From: an uncultured Bacteroidota bacterium
GTDB lineage: Bacteria; Bacteroidota; Bacteroidia; Chitinophagales; Chitinophagaceae
Direction of reading: 5' to 3'
Assembly: GCA_946479535.1 (NCBI GenBank)
Contig: CAMLGP010000077.1
Location: forward strand, 1 to 8,794
DNA: 8,794 nt
Shown here: piece after piece, positions 1 to 7,033 of the stretch
How the letters are laid out: the number at the start of each line of letters is the position of its first letter
Numbering within the stretch: position 1 is the stretch's first letter
Notes under the pieces: generated by a model
Told to the model about the DNA's origin: nothing
The model's database searches: none
The model's input: the letters and a program-made list of their open reading frames with translations, nothing else
Translations under genes and position numbers: made by a program

Positions 1-861
1 GGAATCTCCAATGGTGATTTGACCTTCCTGGTTTTGCGCAGCCATTACATGAATACCCCATTTTATATAATCAGGGTATTCATCTTCATATTTCTTTTTT
101 AATGTGCGCAACGAAGTAGCGGCTTTAAAACTATTGTAATGGATCAATGAAAGCCCACCACATATTGCAGGCCCCATACGCCAGTTATCCGGTTGCGCAA
201 TCATACGCATCATCTGCAATTTGCATTTGGTGAGTGGTGAAGCGGAATAAACTGAAGGATAGAGCGTTTCAAAATCAGCGCCACTGCATACATAGATCTC
301 ATCTGCTTTGAATACTTCTTCTTCAGTATGTACTGCCGGATAAGTAATATGTGTAGCTGCCTTCCCCCAATAAAACCTCACACCATATTTCTCCGTAAGC
401 CATTCCGGGATGATCGCAATCGCTTTACGAGGATCAACAATCATTTCATGCGGACTGTACAATGCTCCTTCCAACCCCTTCCCAACAATGGCAGCCGATT
501 GTTTCAATGCGTCTTTCCCACGCGACAATGAATAGTTTCTGTGCCCCATTAATACTGCCATTTCTTCCAGTACATTCCATTCTTCTTTATTATACGCAAG
601 ATGTATGGAGCCTACGGGATCATGCCAGATCTTTGCTTCCTTCGCCATGGCTGACCAGATTGACCGGGATGCCATTGCCATTTCATACATCCCGCCATCA
701 GGCTGACCAACCGGCCATATCATTCCGAAATTCCGAATGGAAGCACCCTGCGCTTTTGGACCACGCTCCAATACGGTAACTTCAACACCTCGAGCTGCGA
801 GTGCCCTGGCCGTAGCCAAACCAATGATTCCCGCTCCTATTACAATAGCTTTATCAGGCAT
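1..861 (-). CDS. FAD-dependent oxidoreductase, TIGR03364-like (phosphonate-associated), C-terminus off the window
   Basis: This gene starts at the ATG at 861-859 and stays open for 287 codons to the left edge, so its 3' end is missing. The N-terminus (residues about 5-20) is a dinucleotide-binding Rossmann strand, GAGIIGLATARALAARG, followed by the acidic strand end VTVLE typical of DAO-family (PF01266) flavoenzymes. The segment SIRNFGMIWPVGQP, near residues 42-55, is a signature I associate with the TIGR03364 clade, which is found beside phosphonatase-like genes. Established knowledge: the wider family oxidatively deaminates amines, and phosphonate-cluster members have been proposed or shown to act on aminophosphonates. 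The inferred role is cytoplasmic oxidation of 2-aminoethylphosphonate or an N-alkyl or hydroxy derivative to an aldehyde for the adjacent PhnX-like enzyme. The start overlaps the end of the transporter gene by 8 nt, which implies translational coupling. The exact substrate is not visible. Confidence 0.9.
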   Translation of the reverse strand, partial: MPDKAIVIGAGIIGLATARALAARGVEVTVLERGPKAQGASIRNFGMIWPVGQPDGGMYEMAMASRSIWSAMAKEAKIWHDPVGSIHLAYNKEEWNVLEEMAVLMGHRNYSLSRGKDALKQSAAIVGKGLEGALYSPHEMIVDPRKAIAIIPEWLTEKYGVRFYWGKAATHITYPAVHTEEEVFKADEIYVCSGADFETLYPSVYSASPLTKCKLQMMRMIAQPDNWRMGPAICGGLSLIHYNSFKAATSLRTLKKKYEDEYPDYIKWGIHVMAAQNQEGQITIGDS

Positions 862-2140
862 ACTTCAATTGATTGGGTAAAAGAGGTGTACTGACCTTGT
901 ATTTTTTATGGAAATAAGCGGCGGACAACCCCACCAGCAATATTCCAATAACGGAAACGATCAGGATCATCCGCACAAAAAACAAGGTCCATGAATTTTC
1001 CAGGTGCATGAAGTTCTTGACTAGCAAGACCACATCACTTCCTAAATAACCAAAGGAGTCTGCCAGGTAGATAATAAACCCGGCATTACCTGCATATTTA
1101 AATGCAGCTATCAGCCGGTCAAATAACATGCAATTGAAAGGAACATAACCCATATAGAGGCCTATGCCTGTAAGCGTCATCCACCAGAATGCGGAGATTA
1201 TGCCAGTAGTAAATAATATGGTTGATCCTATACAAACAAGAAATCCTGCCATCACCACTGCATGATTGATCAGCAAGGCATTAATATTCTTGCGAACTAA
1301 AATAAGCAGGCTCATTAAAACCAATACCACCAGGGAAGCAGGTATCTCACTCCTTGTAAAAACAGAAGCATCCTTCCCCTGCCCCAGTTCATTCCAGATA
1401 TCAGCAGCAAAATTGCTACGGTAATCTCGGATAATCGTCAATAGCACATACGCGATGATCAACAATACCAGCCCGGGTAAAAATGTACGAATAAAATCTT
1501 TCCGGCCTGATTGCGTCATTTGCGTTCTCTCAGTTCGTAATAATATATCCTTGTTGGTAGGCTGTGGCGTTTTTCCCAATAACCAGGTGAATAATAATAA
1601 GGGACCAAAGAAAAGCAATCCCGTAACCCACGGCATCCACCACTGATCAACGCCAATGGTCAGCATTACAAATTTGCCTGCAGTCTGCGTAAATCCGGAA
1701 GCAAATATGAAACTGGTTGCCAGTACAGCTCCGAGGAATTCAGTTGTCTGTCTTCCTTCCAGGTAACTGAACACCAACCCGTAAATGATTCCCAATGGAA
1801 ATCCATTGATCAACAGGAAAATAATATTATAAGGGGCAGGAACTATGGCAAATAAAAGTAATGCTATCCAGCCAACAGAAATCAGTTTGATGATGGTAAG
1901 GGTCCGCTTCTCGTTCTTCAATTCTGCAATAAACCGGATACCATAGAATTTACTTAAAGTGTATCCAATGGTTTGCGCAATGACCAGCCATATCTTGTAA
2001 TCTACCTTCAGGAATGTATACCCTTCATATCCGGCAGCCGTAAACGGCTTTCGGAAAGCGTACATGCAACTATACACACAAAAGGCCGAAACCGCAGCAA
2101 GTACCGTACTCACTCCTTTGTATTTTAAAAGTGACTGCAT
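854..2140 (-). CDS. DUF5690/MFS-type inner-membrane transporter, candidate phosphonate carrier
   Basis: This is a polytopic membrane protein of 428 residues from the preferred ATG at 2140, with roughly a dozen hydrophobic segments and a long central polar loop near residues 195-215, the layout of a major facilitator protein. It resembles the DUF5690 family of Bacteroidota. The first helix contains YSCMYAFRKPF; an Arg-Lys at this place resembles the Y..RK motif of organophosphate:phosphate antiporters such as GlpT and UhpT, whose arginines bind phosphate. A second arginine cluster (TIIRDYRSNF) opens the second half. The inferred role is uptake of a phosphonate across the inner membrane, matching its place between the HAD and FAD enzymes. 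A longer reading frame from 2227 would overlap the upstream gene by 35 nt and add 29 residues from a short-repeat tract, so I prefer 2140. The gene ends with TGA followed at once by in-frame TAA. Confidence 0.82.
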   Translation of the reverse strand: MQSLLKYKGVSTVLAAVSAFCVYSCMYAFRKPFTAAGYEGYTFLKVDYKIWLVIAQTIGYTLSKFYGIRFIAELKNEKRTLTIIKLISVGWIALLLFAIVPAPYNIIFLLINGFPLGIIYGLVFSYLEGRQTTEFLGAVLATSFIFASGFTQTAGKFVMLTIGVDQWWMPWVTGLLFFGPLLLFTWLLGKTPQPTNKDILLRTERTQMTQSGRKDFIRTFLPGLVLLIIAYVLLTIIRDYRSNFAADIWNELGQGKDASVFTRSEIPASLVVLVLMSLLILVRKNINALLINHAVVMAGFLVCIGSTILFTTGIISAFWWMTLTGIGLYMGYVPFNCMLFDRLIAAFKYAGNAGFIIYLADSFGYLGSDVVLLVKNFMHLENSWTLFFVRMILIVSVIGILLVGLSAAYFHKKYKVSTPLLPNQLKYA

Positions 2141-2142
2141 GT

Positions 2143-2178
2143 AAGGTTCAGGAAGTTTAAGAAGTTTAAAAGTTTTAA
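2143..2178 (-). repeat. Four tandem 9-nt units (TTAAACTTC-like) in the HAD-transporter gap
   Basis: Read on the minus strand, the units are TTAAAACTT, TTAAACTTC, TTAAACTTC and CTGAACCTT. The middle two are identical and the outer two degenerate. They fill most of the 52 nt between the HAD stop codon and the preferred transporter ATG. If the longer transporter start were used, they would encode a Leu/Lys-rich stretch (LKTFKLLKLPEP). The simple repeat character and the weak match to a membrane-protein N-terminus argue that this is an intergenic leader. No function is evident. Confidence 0.6.
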
Positions 2179-2192
2179 GAGGTATCCCTGTT

Positions 2193-2867
2193 TTACTGAA
2201 GTATCCCAGGAATTTCCGAAAGGTCATTTACAATATGCGTTGGATGCATTTTTTCCAGTTCTTCCCTGTGGCAGGCACCTGTGGTCACTGCTACCACATA
2301 AGTACAGCCTGCATTTAACCCCTCCTCTATATCAACTGTTGTATCACCGATCTTTGCCACCTCTGCCGGGTCATTGATGCCTGCCCTTTCCATCAGCTTT
2401 CCAATCATATAAGGAAAAGGCCTGCCCTTCTCCACTTCATTACTGCCAATCACATCATCCACCAGTCCTTTTTCCTTCCATTGAAAACGGTGAATAATAG
2501 TATCCGCAATATTTTTTGAAAAACCAGTATTAAGTGCGATCCTGATCCCTCGTTCTTTCAGTTTTTCAAATACATCTTCTGCTCCACTGATAGGCTTTAC
2601 TGCAGAATCGTATTCATAAAAATCGATCATCTCGTCTTCAAAATCATCATGGATCTGGTTGATGAATTCCTTGTCAAACTCAACGCCTTGCTGTTCCAGC
2701 AACATCTGGATAGCCAACGGCTTGTGGTATCCCATTAATGGATTGGCAGCTTCCAGTTCAATCCCGATCCCATTTTTGCGGAATGCCTCCTGGAAGGCAT
2801 GCGCTACATTATTATCATCGGCAACTGTTGTACCGGCCATGTCAAAGACGGCTAAACGGATGGACAT
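2193..2867 (-). CDS. PhnX-like phosphonatase, HAD superfamily (TIGR03351-like)
   Basis: This 224-residue cytoplasmic HAD hydrolase is closely patterned on phosphonoacetaldehyde hydrolase. Motif I is FDMAGTT with nucleophile Asp9 and Ala in place of the usual second Asp, the hallmark of phosphonatases. The cap carries MGYHK, whose Lys49 falls at the same MGxxK spacing as the Schiff-base lysine of Bacillus cereus PhnX. Motif II is NTG (113-115), Arg149 in GRPFPYM replaces the usual HAD lysine, and GDTTVDIEEGLNAG carries Asp175 and Asp179 for magnesium. Established chemistry for PhnX is phosphonoacetaldehyde plus water giving acetaldehyde plus phosphate. The protein is about 40 residues shorter than PhnX and fits the TIGR03351 clade that accompanies TIGR03364 oxidoreductases, so its substrate could be a hydroxylated relative. 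It follows the PhnZ-like gene after 6 nt. The ATG at 2867 sits directly before motif I and is secure. Confidence 0.92.
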   Translation of the reverse strand: MSIRLAVFDMAGTTVADDNNVAHAFQEAFRKNGIGIELEAANPLMGYHKPLAIQMLLEQQGVEFDKEFINQIHDDFEDEMIDFYEYDSAVKPISGAEDVFEKLKERGIRIALNTGFSKNIADTIIHRFQWKEKGLVDDVIGSNEVEKGRPFPYMIGKLMERAGINDPAEVAKIGDTTVDIEEGLNAGCTYVVAVTTGACHREELEKMHPTHIVNDLSEIPGILQ

Positions 2868-2873
2868 ATTATT

Positions 2874-3452
2874 TTAATTTTTTGATTTCATTAGTTGTTG
2901 CACTGCCATCTCCTTATACTTCTCCAATGAAGGCAACGGCCTGTTCATCATCTTTGCCTTATCATCCCATTCCCTGATCTTGATATATAATTGATGAAGG
3001 GGATCTGATTCAAATACTGCGGCTTCCTTATCAGACATTACTCCACCCTGCTGTTCCAATGTAACCCTGCTGGCAGCAGATAGTTTTTGATAATAATCAG
3101 GATATTTGAAAGTGAGGTATCGCTTGGCGGCCACATGTGATTCCACCAGTTGGGCCATCTCTATGGAAAATCCTTTTTCTCTAAGATAATTTCCACCCAG
3201 TCCTTCATGATCAGCCACACCATAGCCTCCCATCTGCTCTACAGGCATTATATGTTCGCACAAATGGCCGATATCATGAAAGAAAGCAGCCAGGATAATT
3301 TCTTCATCATAACCCTCTGCTTCTGCCAATTCAGCCGCCTGGCACATATGCTCGAGTTGCGATACTGGCTCACCAATATAATCGGCATTGCCATAATCCG
3401 TATACAGCTCAAATATTTCATTGACGGTATCTTCCGCCTGTTTCCTTTCCAT
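2874..3452 (-). CDS. phnZ: PhnZ-like HD-domain mixed-valent diiron oxygenase of phosphonate degradation
   Basis: This 192-residue soluble HD-domain protein carries the full residue pattern known for PhnZ, which cleaves (R)-2-amino-1-hydroxyethylphosphonate with oxygen to glycine and phosphate. The expected diiron ligands are His35, His59-Asp60, His82, His106 and Asp163. The HD motif reads FHDIGH, and His63 also matches. The lid pair in YIGE (Tyr25, Glu28) corresponds to the Tyr-x-x-Glu that gates the PhnZ active site, and Lys110 follows the last histidine as in PhnZ. These positions are offset by only one or two from the characterised enzyme as I remember it. Related HD oxygenases of phosphonate operons act on trimethylated substrates, and the family model for this group is TIGR03276. 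The gene lies 28 nt after the phosphoesterase and 6 nt before the HAD gene. No PhnY-type hydroxylase that would supply its substrate is in the window. Confidence 0.9.
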   Translation of the reverse strand: MERKQAEDTVNEIFELYTDYGNADYIGEPVSQLEHMCQAAELAEAEGYDEEIILAAFFHDIGHLCEHIMPVEQMGGYGVADHEGLGGNYLREKGFSIEMAQLVESHVAAKRYLTFKYPDYYQKLSAASRVTLEQQGGVMSDKEAAVFESDPLHQLYIKIREWDDKAKMMNRPLPSLEKYKEMAVQQLMKSKN

Positions 3453-3480
3453 TTTTATTTATTGACAATCGATAATCTTG

Positions 3481-5928
3481 TTAATCATCTTCATCTTCCT
3501 CTTCTTTAACCCGCACAAATGCACTTCTTCTCGGTGCCGGCATTACACTCTCTTCTCCTTTCACTGCCTTCCAGATCACCTGGCTGAACAGGAGATCAGG
3601 TATCCTGTCTTCCTTGCTAAAATCAAATGTGGCGCTAAGCCTGGCGCTTGCTGTCTGTTTGGTATTCTTTTCTGTCAGGTCAACGATAGCTGCTACCGAT
3701 TGAAAAGGCCGCATATCAGCAGAATTTGAAAAGCATCTCCACATGGGAGTGGCAGCTGCATCATACTGGCTCATGGGTGGCAAACCCAGTATCAGTTCTA
3801 TGGTGCGTAACATGGAAGATGTAGAATACATGGTATGGTCCACATAATTTCTTTTGACAAAACCACCCGCCACATAAGCCGGACTACGATGCGCATCTAC
3901 ATGGTCAGGTCCACTCTGTGCATCATCCTCTATGATGAATATGGCACACTCTTTCCAGATCGGGCTTTTGGATAAATATTCTACGAATAGTCCACAGGCC
4001 CAATCATTATCCGCAACATGTGCAAAGGGTGTGGGCCGTCCAATATCAAGACCTTCTGTATGATCATTGATAAACCGTAGTGAATTGAAATGTGGCACTG
4101 CATTGGCCGCCAGCAGTGAATCAAATTCACGGCGCCATTGATAAAAACGCGTGGTATCTCTTACTCTTTGGTCCCAACTGGTATAGTAGGGACAAAAATG
4201 ATTTTGCAACACAGGAATGTTTGCTTTATAATCATCCGCAAATTCTCCGTAGGTGCGGTAGCTTTTTCAGGCACGTTTGCAATAATCCCATATAAACCCT
4301 TTACCGGGATTGGCAATGGCACGATTGCCTTCTGCATCATAATTTCCCCCGCGATCACCATAGCTTGTAGGCCATGTTTTTTCCAGGTAATCCACCGCGT
4401 TGGCAGAAAGGCTCCAGTTATGGCCATCGGCACTCACTTCTCCATCTACATAAAAATTATCCAGTAACACAAATTCACTTGCGAGCTTATGCTGATTGGG
4501 AGTTACATTCTTTCCAAATAGAACCAGGCTGGTATCGCCATTACCCTGTGGCATATCGCCCAATACCTGGTCATACGTACGATTCTCTTTAATAATATAG
4601 AACACATATTTAATCGGGGAAGCATCACCCACTTTCATGGGTATTGGGTTTCCGGGCTCGCCCTTTGCATTCATTTCCCCCTCTTTGGTATAGGGCGTAT
4701 TATCATATACAGCCCTGGAGTAAGACAACAATTGAGCTTCATCCGGCTCATCAATAAAGGAGAGCGTTCCTTTGAATAGGCCGCCTATATACTGCACCTC
4801 TTCCGGCCTGTTTGGATCTCCTGCCTGGTAATTCACATTCCAGTTCTTTTGAACCGGTTGTGGTCCCCTGGGATTGGGAAGCGATGTAAATCCTTTGCCG
4901 TTGCTCACCAGTATTTTCTTTCCGATCAGTTTTACATTGGTAGGATACCAGCCAGTGGGAATATATCCTCGGGAACGACTACTGCCAGGTTTGCTTACAT
5001 CAAATACCGCCAGGCAGTTATTATCTGCATTGGCTACATACAAGGTTTTTTCATTGGCTGATAAGGCAAGTCCATTGCTGGCAGAACCCGCTGGAGCTCC
5101 AGGATACAGGGCTGCATTTAACACCTCCAGTACCTTACGCTGTTTTATATCGATGACGGATACACTATTGTCATTTGCATTGGCTACAAATAAATAATGT
5201 GCAGATTTGGTTAGCAGAAGTTCATTAGGATTATCTCCTACTGGTATCTCGCTAATGATGGTTCGCTGTTGCGTATCAAATACCAGCACCTTATCATCAC
5301 CCCATAATGAAATATACAATTCCTTCTTATCAGGAGAAAGCAGGCAGGTATAACCTTCAGCCCCAATCGCCAGAGTAAAGACTGGTTTCCTGGTTGTCAG
5401 ATCAACGATATACAGCGAGTTATTTTCCTTTGTAACTACATACAATAATTGTTTCTTATCATCAATGGCAATACCCGCAGGCGAGATCTTTTCCGGCCAT
5501 TTGGAACCCAGCTTGATAGTATCTTTTAAAACCAGTTGATTGTTTTCAATTACATATTGCATGATCCAGTTATCATTCCCTCCACTGGCATACAGGAATT
5601 TTTCATTGGCGCTGAAAGCTAGTCCGTACCAGGATGCAGGAACTACCAGGTTGCACAAGATTTTCTCCGTAGCCGGATTGATCAGCTGGATACTTTGAAC
5701 ACTCTGCCCGTTATTGGTTACGGCAACATATTTTTTGGAAGAGGAAACAGCAATATTTAATGGAAGATCACCCAATGGCAGGAACCTGCCTGCAGGTGAT
5801 AGCGACCATCCGTTTGGCAGGTGAACTCTTTTACTGACAAGCTCTTTTTCCTTTGCACCTGTTTGGCCATGAGTATGCTTTACAGTTACAAGGATCAGGC
5901 AGACTACAATCAATAATCCCTTTCTCAT
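3481..5928 (-). pseudogene. Bifunctional YncE beta-propeller/phosphoesterase protein interrupted by an in-frame TGA
   Basis: This reads as one gene of 815 codons with a single TGA at codon 554 (4269-4267). Residues 1-22 form a signal peptide ending near HGQ. Residues about 50-345 contain YVTN/YncE propeller repeats, for example LFVANANDNSVSVID and TLYVANADNNCLAVFD. From about 438 a phosphoesterase domain (PF04185, alkaline-phosphatase-like fold) begins with YVFYIIKENRTYDQ and DGEVSADGHNW. After the TGA the same frame continues with KSYRTYGEFADDY and carries the second half: Asp622-His623 in NDHTEG and the EDDAQSGPDHVDAH block at 667-680, followed by an acidic tail (EEEDEDD). Total length suits Bacteroidota homologues. 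Inferred role: periplasmic hydrolysis of a phosphoester or phosphonoester. Termination at TGA would give a 553-residue product lacking the distal candidate metal ligands, probably inactive as an esterase. I cannot tell a true nonsense mutation from a sequencing error. Confidence 0.85.
4267..4269 (-). other. In-frame premature TGA codon
   Basis: The minus-strand codons here are TGC AAA CGT GCC TGA AAA AGC TAC CGC ACC TAC GGA GAA. Upstream they read WDYCKRA and downstream, with no frame change, KSYRTYGEF. Homologues as I recall them have glycine at this place (CKRAG.SYRTYGEF), so GGA to TGA by one G-to-T change on the coding strand is the simplest origin. The downstream open frame could be opened from GTG at 4212, but that codon lies inside the conserved domain and is not a credible start. 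Confidence 0.93.
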
Positions 5929-5939
5929 GAATTCATTTA

Positions 5940-7019
5940 TTATTTTAATACTGTCTCTATTGGCTCTTTTACAGGATGAGATGGTTTGAAATCATATCCT
6001 AATAGTTTTGCCATTGTGGTAGCAAGCTGGCGCTGGTATAACTGTCCGGATGTTTTCAATTCACCCATTGGTTTGGTATCAGGCCCCATTACCGCCAGCC
6101 AGATCTCATGGGCGTCCTCTATTTTAGCGCCATGATGTTGCCAGTTTGATTTTTCTTTGTCGCCCCTTCCATGATCGCAGGTAACAATCAGCGTGGTCTT
6201 ACCTTTATACTGGGGAATGGATTGCAATGTTTTCCAGAGGTCAGCAATCATCTGGTCCTGTGAATAGGCACTCTTGATATACTGATCATACATTCCTCCA
6301 TGGGCAAAATCATCAGTTTCATCAAATGCTATATATAGTACTCTGGGCTTATACTCTTTCAAATATTCCCTTCCAGCCATGTAGGTGAATATATCCGGGC
6401 GAACATCAATAGGCCGCGTAGTCAAAAACTGCATATCATTGATCAGCTTCAGCTCTGGTGAATTAAAAGCAAGCGTGTCTACGTCTGAGTTTACATAGAT
6501 CCCACTTCTTGGTTCATTTAATATATATGGGAAGCAATCCCATGTAGTGAAGGCGGCAACTTTACCTGTAAACCCTTTCTGCTTGTTCAGGAACTCCAGT
6601 ACGTTCACGTTCTTATTATATATTTTGTCATTGGAGTTGACCGCAGTATCTGGATAACCGGTAAAGATCTCATTATAGCCCGGATAAGAGAACCAGAAGG
6701 GATTGGAGTTATCTATTTTGTTATCGTATTTACGATTGCCATAAAGCTGGCCATGCTGAGCAATTTCACTCCAAAAGAAAGGGAACAATTTTGTTCTTCT
6801 TTCCTCAGGTGTGGCTGCCCAGAATTTATTTTTTATTCCCTCGCGGTCCCGGTTAAACACACTATCATTTACCAGCACTTCATCCACACCGCCGAATACT
6901 TCCTGCCAGCGCATGCCGTCCATGGTAACAATTACTAAATTTTCTGTTTTTTGTTTCGTCTGTGCTGAAAGAGCAACCACTATACCGATAAATACCAATG
7001 AAAAATAAATTCGCTTCAT
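5940..7019 (-). CDS. Secreted alkaline-phosphatase-superfamily hydrolase (nucleotide pyrophosphatase/phosphodiesterase type)
   Basis: This 359-residue protein has a clear signal peptide (MKRIYFSLVFIGIVVALSAQ, cleavage near residue 19-20), so it acts in the periplasm or outside the cell. The alkaline-phosphatase-like fold is shown by MDGMRW with metal ligand Asp34, the likely nucleophile Ser111 in FSYPGY, Asp236 and His240 in DETDDFAHGG, Asp282-His283 in CDHGRGD, and a final His in WQHHG (295-296). Family members cleave phosphate mono- and diesters and, in some clades, phosphonate monoesters. In this operon the inferred job is to release phosphate or a phosphonate headgroup from a larger compound before uptake. 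It begins 14 nt after the receptor stop and ends in tandem TAA TAA 11 nt before the next start. The ATG at 7019 immediately precedes the signal peptide. The true substrate is unknown. Confidence 0.87.
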   Translation of the reverse strand: MKRIYFSLVFIGIVVALSAQTKQKTENLVIVTMDGMRWQEVFGGVDEVLVNDSVFNRDREGIKNKFWAATPEERRTKLFPFFWSEIAQHGQLYGNRKYDNKIDNSNPFWFSYPGYNEIFTGYPDTAVNSNDKIYNKNVNVLEFLNKQKGFTGKVAAFTTWDCFPYILNEPRSGIYVNSDVDTLAFNSPELKLINDMQFLTTRPIDVRPDIFTYMAGREYLKEYKPRVLYIAFDETDDFAHGGMYDQYIKSAYSQDQMIADLWKTLQSIPQYKGKTTLIVTCDHGRGDKEKSNWQHHGAKIEDAHEIWLAVMGPDTKPMGELKTSGQLYQRQLATTMAKLLGYDFKPSHPVKEPIETVLK

Positions 7020-7033
7020 TTTATTGATTTTAT

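Noticed and set aside
462..779. Plus-strand open frames at 328-531 and 462-779
   Set aside because: They mirror the FAD oxidoreductase, whose minus-strand frame is open for all 287 codons and carries clear family motifs.
3453..3480. Possible operator or promoter in the 28-nt gap before the PhnZ-like gene
   Set aside because: The gap has an ATCGAT palindrome, but this is short and common; nothing resembles the Bacteroidota -7/-33 promoter consensus convincingly in so small a space.
3150..3509. Plus-strand open frame of 119 codons
   Set aside because: It is antisense to the PhnZ-like gene and the gap before it, has no domain signature, and the minus-strand gene has a complete catalytic motif set.
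3481..4212. Separate 243-residue gene starting at GTG 4212
   Set aside because: It is in the same frame as the upstream phosphoesterase, separated only by one TGA and 18 sense codons that are themselves conserved-looking sequence; it lacks its own signal peptide and is the distal half of the same domain.
4236..4269. Selenocysteine insertion at the TGA
   Set aside because: The place corresponds to a glycine in recalled homologues, and the only downstream pairing I find is a 4-bp CCGC/GCGG stem with a 15-nt loop, too weak for a bacterial SECIS element.
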